DNA from: Antitrichia curtipendula
Taxonomy: Eukaryota; Streptophyta; Bryopsida; Hypnales; Leucodontaceae
Length of the DNA stretch: 64,000 bases
Direction: 5' to 3'
NCBI GenBank assembly: GCA_951230915.1
Contig: OX579641.1
Span: 22,608,254-22,672,253 of the forward strand
Part shown: positions 61,961 through 64,000 of the stretch, piece after piece
How positions within the stretch are numbered: the first letter of the stretch is position 1
How the letters are laid out: every line of letters begins with the position of its first letter
Program-made: the position numbers and the translations under genes
Notes under the pieces: model-generated
Seen by the model: the letters and a program-made list of their open reading frames with translations, nothing else
The model's database searches: none
Told to the model about the DNA's origin: nothing

Positions 61961-64000
61961 GTTCATAGTACAAGTTTGAAATTTGATACCTACATTTGTT
62001 GAGGTATTAGAATTCACAGATTTGTACATTGTATATTTGTATTAGTACACCACTTGATGCAATAAATCTTGACTTGCAATAAGTCAATGTCTAATTGTGG
62101 GATTTATTTTGTTTTCAATAATTTAAACCATTTTTTATATTGATGGAAAATTGACAAGGTAAAAATTTAGTAAATTTCTAATTTATAAATAGTTCTGACA
62201 TATAACAAACTTGATTAAAACAATGACCTAGCGCTTAAAATCAACCTTGGACCACTTGTGTGGTAATATGGTGTGAACCACCATACTAGTTCACTTTTTA
62301 GATTATAAAAAATATAAACATTATGGGTGAATTTGCAAGTCCGTAAGTGTTAGTATTATGGATAAGCTATAACCACGATTTAGGGAGTTTTCTGTGATAT
62401 AGAGATAGGAATTGCACGGACTTAGGGTGAAAAGCTCAAAATGCAATTAGGAAAATCAATGGAAAAAGCCTAGGGAGAAAATAGGGATTTAAGACTAAAA
62501 AGATTGTAAGCAAGATTTGATAAAGTAACCAAATTAGGCAAATGGTAAAATGTTTTTAAAATGAAAACAAAATCCTACAAATAGAAAATAATATTAAAAA
62601 GCAAAAAAAAATAACAAAGATAAAAAACATGAAAGTGAAAAACAAAAAATAAAAAACAAAAAAATAAAAAACGAAAATGAAAATGAAAAACAAAATACTA
62701 CAAATAGGAATGAAACTAAAAGTAAATTGAAAACCACAAAGAATAAGAAATATGAAAAAAGCATAAGAAAAGTTAATAAAATTAAAACTACTACTAGAAT
62801 TCTACAATAGTGTTAGAAACACTAAAAATAGAGTAAAAACAATCATTTATGGGCGTTTGCACTAAATAGGCTCAATTTGCACCAAACTAGCACAGTTTCA
62901 CTAATTTGGCACGTTTCACACTAAATTAGTGTTTTTACAGTAAAAGTAGTGATAGATGAACGAAATTAGGAAAAGAACCCCATTAGGAGTGGGGGTATTA
63001 GCAAAATTAGGGTTGCAAGCTCTTTCTCTCTCCTTTTTTGCAAATTTTTGTGTGTATGTGTGTTTTTGGAGGAATGTTGAGGATGTGGGCGTTTTTGAAC
63101 ACGAATTGAGAGAAATTAAGAAAGGGAACCATGTAGGACAATTTGTCGTAGTAGGTCCACTCATTGGTGAAAAATGAGTGAAGAGAAATGAGTTTATTTA
63201 GGTCAGATGGAAAAGTAGATGGAAGGATGGAAGAAAATTAGGATTTAATGAGATTTGAAGGAGACCAACAACTTTGACGGAAGATTGCGGAAGATTAGCA
63301 AGCTAGATGGAGCTGAATTTTATAGGGGTGGTGCGCCTCAAAGTCAGCTTTCCAAAAACGTATGGCTCGACTAATTTGGAGCAGGGACAAAGAACTGGTG
63401 AACGTTTTTGTAGAGAGAGGTCTGCTGTCGCAAGAAATTTAGAGACGCAACTTTGGAGGGCAAGATCTAACAAACTACAAAGGCAATGCAGCTAAAAATT
63501 GATTGGATTGTGCGAGTGGGAAGTGGCTTTCTATGGAGCCTAAGCTCGCCCCATTTGGAGCAAAATCAAAGCGACAGTGGTCATTTTTGTGGCCGGTAGT
63601 CTACTGTGGAATTCAAGGTTTTATTTTTCTTAGCTTTCTTACTTGTTTTAAATTGCAATGTTCATTGCACCTTCCCTAAACTTGTTGATTTGGGGGGGGG
63701 GACTATATGATTTCATGCTAATGGCTTGTGAAATTGGAATCTATGAGTGGGTGAATGTTGTAAATGCTTATGGGTGTATCTACAAATGCATGATGAATGA
63801 GCTCATTTTTTAGGGTTTTAGAGCAAGCATGGAAGCGCTATCCAAATTGGGTCACGAATAGGGTTGGATGTATGAATGATGAAATGGAAGTAAGAAATTA
63901 ATTACCTAAGTTGAGGTGGTGCGTGCCTTATGTTGAATTCTATGAACTTAAGTGGAGGTCAAAACAAGAGACCTATGTAAATGTAAATTTCAGTCTTGGT
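61961..64000. other. AT-rich DNA with A-rich simple sequence; no gene seen
   Basis: From 62560 to 62780 the plus strand is an A-rich tract of AAAAACAAAAAATAAAAA-type words. Further right, ORFs are short (up to 82 codons) and show no family resemblance or splice context. A G-run (GGGGGGGGG) lies near 63690. Nothing else can be supported. Confidence 0.45.

Noticed and set aside
62560..62780. Regulatory A-tract or matrix attachment site
   Set aside because: Simple A-rich sequence; nothing in it supports a specific function.

Overview
The window reads as nuclear DNA of a seedless land plant, most likely a bryophyte and probably a moss. The reasons are compact multi-exon plant genes with mostly 80-900 bp introns, AT-rich intergenic DNA full of plant-type transposon remains, a plant-type telomere-like tract, and an IFT46 gene. 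IFT46 is a ciliary transport gene kept only by plants with flagellated sperm. The genus cannot be fixed from sequence alone.

Left part (1-39 kb): four host genes. A minus-strand EDRF1-like gene (1638-9163, nine exons, 1397 aa) is divergent from a plus-strand O-fucosyltransferase/GT106-family gene (10425-16169, twelve exons, 606 aa); they share about 1.26 kb between start codons. An AT-rich stretch follows and holds an eight-exon IFT46 gene (20026-25583, 343 aa), which simple ORF scanning fragments badly. Then comes an ASG2/WDTC1-like WD40-TPR gene (about 30699-38274, eighteen recognised exons, at least 745 aa), ending in a CaaX-like box. I built these models by hand from splice borders and reading phase, and all exon phases agree. 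The first ASG2 exon was not found. Introns and gene flanks carry short inverted-repeat elements, including a three-member TTAA-flanked (piggyBac-like) family with one copy in an intron of each of EDRF1, the fucosyltransferase and IFT46, and a TA-flanked family.

Right part (39-64 kb): a repeat-rich accessory region. A decayed Ty1/copia element on the minus strand has LTRs at 40738-40958 and 61494-61718. Its RT/RNase H end (41.26-42.17 kb) and gag-protease end (59.56-60.86 kb) are separated by about 17 kb of unrelated DNA. Inside that gap are an inverted array of about 175-bp satellite units (42.25-44.62 kb), an acidic orphan ORF (46095-46610), ten imperfect palindromes with one consensus (47.37-48.55 kb), a broken DUF7869-like transposon-type gene (48.6-51.2 kb), a GC-rich hAT-like MITE with an 8-bp target duplication (53490-53971), a minus-strand coiled-coil gene model (54078-55054), and a second GC-rich element followed by a broken transposon-type gene with a SWIM-like zinc motif (56.0-59.1 kb).

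The host genes are functionally unrelated to each other: cell-wall or protein glycosylation, CUL4-type ubiquitin ligase substrate choice, cilium assembly and an EDRF1-type factor. The least explained item is the palindrome array at 47.4-48.6 kb.
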